From Thalassotalea fonticola (GTDB lineage Bacteria > Pseudomonadota > Gammaproteobacteria > Enterobacterales > Alteromonadaceae): a DNA stretch of 64,000 nt. Shown here one piece after another: positions 61,968 to 64,000 of this stretch; position 1 is the stretch's first letter, and each line of letters begins with the position of its first letter. The position numbers and the translations under genes were made by a program. The notes beneath the pieces are model-generated. The model was not told where the DNA came from. It saw only the letters and a program-made list of their open reading frames with translations, and did no database searches. The stretch spans positions 2,480,001 through 2,544,000 of the forward strand of contig NZ_CP136600.1 in NCBI RefSeq assembly GCF_032911225.1, in the 5' to 3' direction.

Positions 61968-63308
61968 ATGTCTAAATTTATCCCCTTTTCAGCTCTAGCA
62001 AGTGTTTTCCTTCTTGCCTCTTGTGGAAGCGGTGGAGGTGGCAGTAATGATGATACAAATAAGCCACCTGCAACTTATCAATTCACCTTGCAATCTCTGA
62101 TTAAAAACTCATGTGGCGATACATCATCCTATGCTGATACAAAAGTTTTTTTACAAGATGAAAATTGGCAAGTATTAAGTGAACATCAAGCAAACAGCGA
62201 AGGCCTTGTCGAGATAACCTCTGCTAATGAAAAAATCAATATTACCGTATTGGCCAATTATAAAGGTGACAACGGTATAGAGTCTTATCAGGCAGTATCT
62301 TATTACCAAGTCGATACCGATGTAAAAGCAACGTATTACGCCACACATTCTGACAAATTAGATAACTCAACGTGTGAATGCACAACTCAAGATGTAGTTT
62401 TGTCACACATAAATTCAAATACTATCCTGGGAGCCCTAAGCTCGGCTAAATTTGAAAGCTTTGAATTAGTTGATGGTGTTACAACTACTTTTAAACAAGT
62501 AGAGTCTTGTCGAATCAAAGGCCAAGAATGGACAGAACATTCATTTGCAGTTTATGACGAAGAAGAAGGATTTGTTGGTTTTCATCAAGACTATACTGCC
62601 ACCGACAATGGCACCTGGGAAGTGTATGATAATGGCAGTGGTATTGCTGTTAGTTTTAACCGCAAAGATATGGATATGACCACATCGCAAATATTCAACC
62701 AAACACGCCACTTTACTAAAACATCAGAAGCCGAAACGAATGAAGCCATTATTTTTGAAAATCATAAATTTGATGGTAATACCGTACATAGTGCAAGCGC
62801 TGATTTTATTTTTAAAGAAGAGTCATCACCATTTGGTTCAGTCAGCTTAAAAAGTAGAGAAACCGTATTTAGCCAAGATTATAATGACTCTCTCGCAGTT
62901 AAACCCAGTGAAAACGATGAGAATATCGATTACATCACTTGGGCCGAAATTGAAGCATCAGGCGCATATGATTACTCAAAGGTAAGCAAGCATGACATGG
63001 CAGTGATCAGCTATGTATTTGATGCAAAAAATCCTGAGACACAACTTGATATGCCAGTCTTATGGACATCTTATGGACCGATTGAAGGCCAACTACCGAT
63101 GAATACTTTATTGCCTGGTTTTGAAGATGTTATAGATGGTGATACAGATGTAGATGCTACAAAAGTAAACTTGTTAAGACACTATAGTTTTGATAACTAC
63201 CAAGACTACATAAACTACTACACTAATATTGGCCACGCAGATGTTAACCAGCAAATGGATAAAACTGACGACACTGTGCATCAATACTTTGTTGAATTAG
63301 TTAAATAA
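61968..63308 (+). CDS. Hypothetical lipoprotein
   Basis: A 446-aa predicted lipoprotein: lipobox LASC (Cys19) followed by the Gly/Ser linker GSGGGGSNDD, as in many Alteromonadales surface lipoproteins. The mature part begins with a beta-rich domain containing Cys residues (NSCGDTSSYADTKVFLQDENW; ECTTQ) that resembles carboxypeptidase-regulatory-like folds. The remainder (residues ~150-446) is not recognised. No catalytic motif is obvious. Function unknown. Confidence 0.7.
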   Translation: MSKFIPFSALASVFLLASCGSGGGGSNDDTNKPPATYQFTLQSLIKNSCGDTSSYADTKVFLQDENWQVLSEHQANSEGLVEITSANEKINITVLANYKGDNGIESYQAVSYYQVDTDVKATYYATHSDKLDNSTCECTTQDVVLSHINSNTILGALSSAKFESFELVDGVTTTFKQVESCRIKGQEWTEHSFAVYDEEEGFVGFHQDYTATDNGTWEVYDNGSGIAVSFNRKDMDMTTSQIFNQTRHFTKTSEAETNEAIIFENHKFDGNTVHSASADFIFKEESSPFGSVSLKSRETVFSQDYNDSLAVKPSENDENIDYITWAEIEASGAYDYSKVSKHDMAVISYVFDAKNPETQLDMPVLWTSYGPIEGQLPMNTLLPGFEDVIDGDTDVDATKVNLLRHYSFDNYQDYINYYTNIGHADVNQQMDKTDDTVHQYFVELVK

Positions 63309-63326
63309 AAATTAAGACCAAAAAAG

Positions 63327-63371
63327 AGGGGCAGAGTCAGTTTTTTTTATGTTAAACCTGACTCTGACCCT
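63327..63371. repeat. Palindromic GGTCAGAGTCAG-type repeat, also terminator-like
   Basis: AGGGGCAGAGTCAG and CTGACTCTGACCCT form a 14-bp inverted repeat with one mismatch around a T-rich loop. Sequences of this kind are dispersed in many gammaproteobacterial genomes as small palindromic elements (from memory). It lies between convergent genes and may terminate both. Confidence 0.65.
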
Positions 63372-63387
63372 AGTTTCTTTGTTTCGT

Positions 63388-63810
63388 TTACGGATTAAAG
63401 AATGTAAACGCTGTTTCAAAAGCGTTTTGTTGAAACTGCTTTAAACCGGTATCTCTAAAATCGATATTCACTTGTGCTTTGTTCAGTTTTTCTTTGATAA
63501 CATTAGCGCGTACAAGTTCTACCTGTAAATCATCAATTAACTGAATAGCCGCTTCAATTTTAAAGCCCTGTGAACCACCAGAAAACTTACCTTTAGTGGC
63601 GCGTTCTTTGATAACAACGGCATCAATTTTGTAATCTTCAACTAACTTTTTAAAAGCAAATTGAAATTTGCGAATATGTTCAGAGTCAGTACCTTTTTGC
63701 AGTGCAATTTTAGGCACACGCAAATTAGGGATGTCATACAAATTATTGTCTAATGCGACTAAACAAATTACTGCTTCATCAGCCTTTATTTCTACACCAC
63801 AAACTCTCAT
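63388..63810 (-). CDS. DUF3010 family protein
   Basis: A 140-aa protein of the DUF3010 family (MRVCGVEIKADEAVICLVALDN at the start; VVIKERATKGKFSGGSQGFKIEAAIQL in the middle). The N-terminal strand pattern and AVVIKER are reminiscent of RNase-H-like folds, but no function is established. ATG 63810 with AGGAGA upstream is used instead of the ATG at 63840. Confidence 0.75.
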   Translation of the reverse strand: MRVCGVEIKADEAVICLVALDNNLYDIPNLRVPKIALQKGTDSEHIRKFQFAFKKLVEDYKIDAVVIKERATKGKFSGGSQGFKIEAAIQLIDDLQVELVRANVIKEKLNKAQVNIDFRDTGLKQFQQNAFETAFTFFNP

Positions 63811-63944
63811 GGTTTCTCCTAATAAATATAATGACCACATTATAATCTAAACCACAGATTTTTATGTAATTAATTTGCTATAAACTTAACTTGTTGGCAA
63901 TCTATTGATATAAAAATATTTAAGCATCGCTTTTAAGGTTAATT

Positions 63945-64000
63945 ATGAAAAAGTATTTACTCTCTGCTGCCATTTTTGCAGCCTTAGCAGGTTGTTCTCC
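63945..64000 (+). CDS. Start of a lipoprotein gene (partial)
   Basis: MKKYLLSAAIFAALAGCS, a type II signal peptide with lipobox LAGC. It runs off the end of the window; SD-like AAGG lies a few bases upstream. Nothing can be said of the mature protein. Confidence 0.6.
   Translation, partial: MKKYLLSAAIFAALAGCS

Noticed and set aside
1..64000. CRISPR arrays, prophage, integrases, transposases, tRNA or rRNA genes
   Set aside because: No regularly spaced repeats, recombinase motifs or structural RNA signatures were seen on either strand.

Overview
The window reads as a chromosome segment of a low-GC marine gammaproteobacterium of the Alteromonadales, Colwellia/Thalassotalea-like. Three things point there: the split pntAA/pntAB/pntB genes, the small proteins with DUF3581, DUF2797 and DUF3010, and several large TonB-dependent receptors sitting beside sulfatases and glycan enzymes. 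It is a carbohydrate-utilisation region for sulfated, aminosugar- and uronate-containing polysaccharide, with a few housekeeping genes embedded. The polymer itself cannot be named from sequence alone; a glycosaminoglycan-like or sulfated exopolysaccharide substrate fits the gene set.

Layout. 1-15 kb: an outer sulfated-glycan module (three intact S1 sulfatases, one truncated sulfatase, a GH18-type enzyme, two parallel beta-helix proteins, one TonB-dependent receptor). 15.4-21.5 kb: housekeeping genes (PGPGW protein, DUF3581, GIY-YIG, arfB, DUF2797, transhydrogenase pnt). 21.9-35.2 kb: the catabolic core, all leftward. It consists of nagB-uxuB-kdgK-(collapsed TRAP transporter)-uxuA-GH105-AP-superfamily protein-DUF4861 and then GH20-nagA, with a LacI-type regulator facing away. 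35.3-42.8 kb: an apparently separate small-molecule island (D-threonine-aldolase-like enzyme, COG3964 amidohydrolase, aldehyde dehydrogenase, tartrate/malate-type dehydrogenase, MFS carrier, LysR). 42.9-52.4 kb: a second receptor flanked by two paralogous PKD proteins, then a sodium:solute symporter. 52.6-59.3 kb: a collapsed S9 peptidase gene, two HGSNAT/NagX-like membrane acyltransferase homologues, and two proteins sharing an unrecognised domain. 60-64 kb: a DUF885 peptidase, an unknown lipoprotein, DUF3010, and the start of another lipoprotein.

How it fits together. Sulfatases, GH18/beta-helix enzymes and the receptors would desulfate, cut and import oligosaccharides. GH20 and GH105 would release hexosamine and unsaturated uronate. 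NagA/NagB feed aminosugar phosphate to fructose-6-P, and UxuA/UxuB/KdgK feed uronate to KDPG. The strongest unannotated signal is a LacI-type operator, CTCAAACGTTTGAG and close variants, found in front of nearly every transcription unit of the core and the right-hand modules. In five promoters it lies exactly 2 bp downstream of a -10 box, with a TTGACA -35 box 17-18 bp further up. One of these five faces the transhydrogenase operon. The left sulfatase module instead carries a different shared motif (TTTGTAAACAAA type).

The locus also shows decay. There is an in-frame dctP/dctM fusion with a 25-bp tandem duplication, an in-frame N/C-terminal fusion of an S9 peptidase, a truncated sulfatase and a LysR remnant. 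No RNA genes, CRISPR arrays, prophage or transposase genes were recognised.
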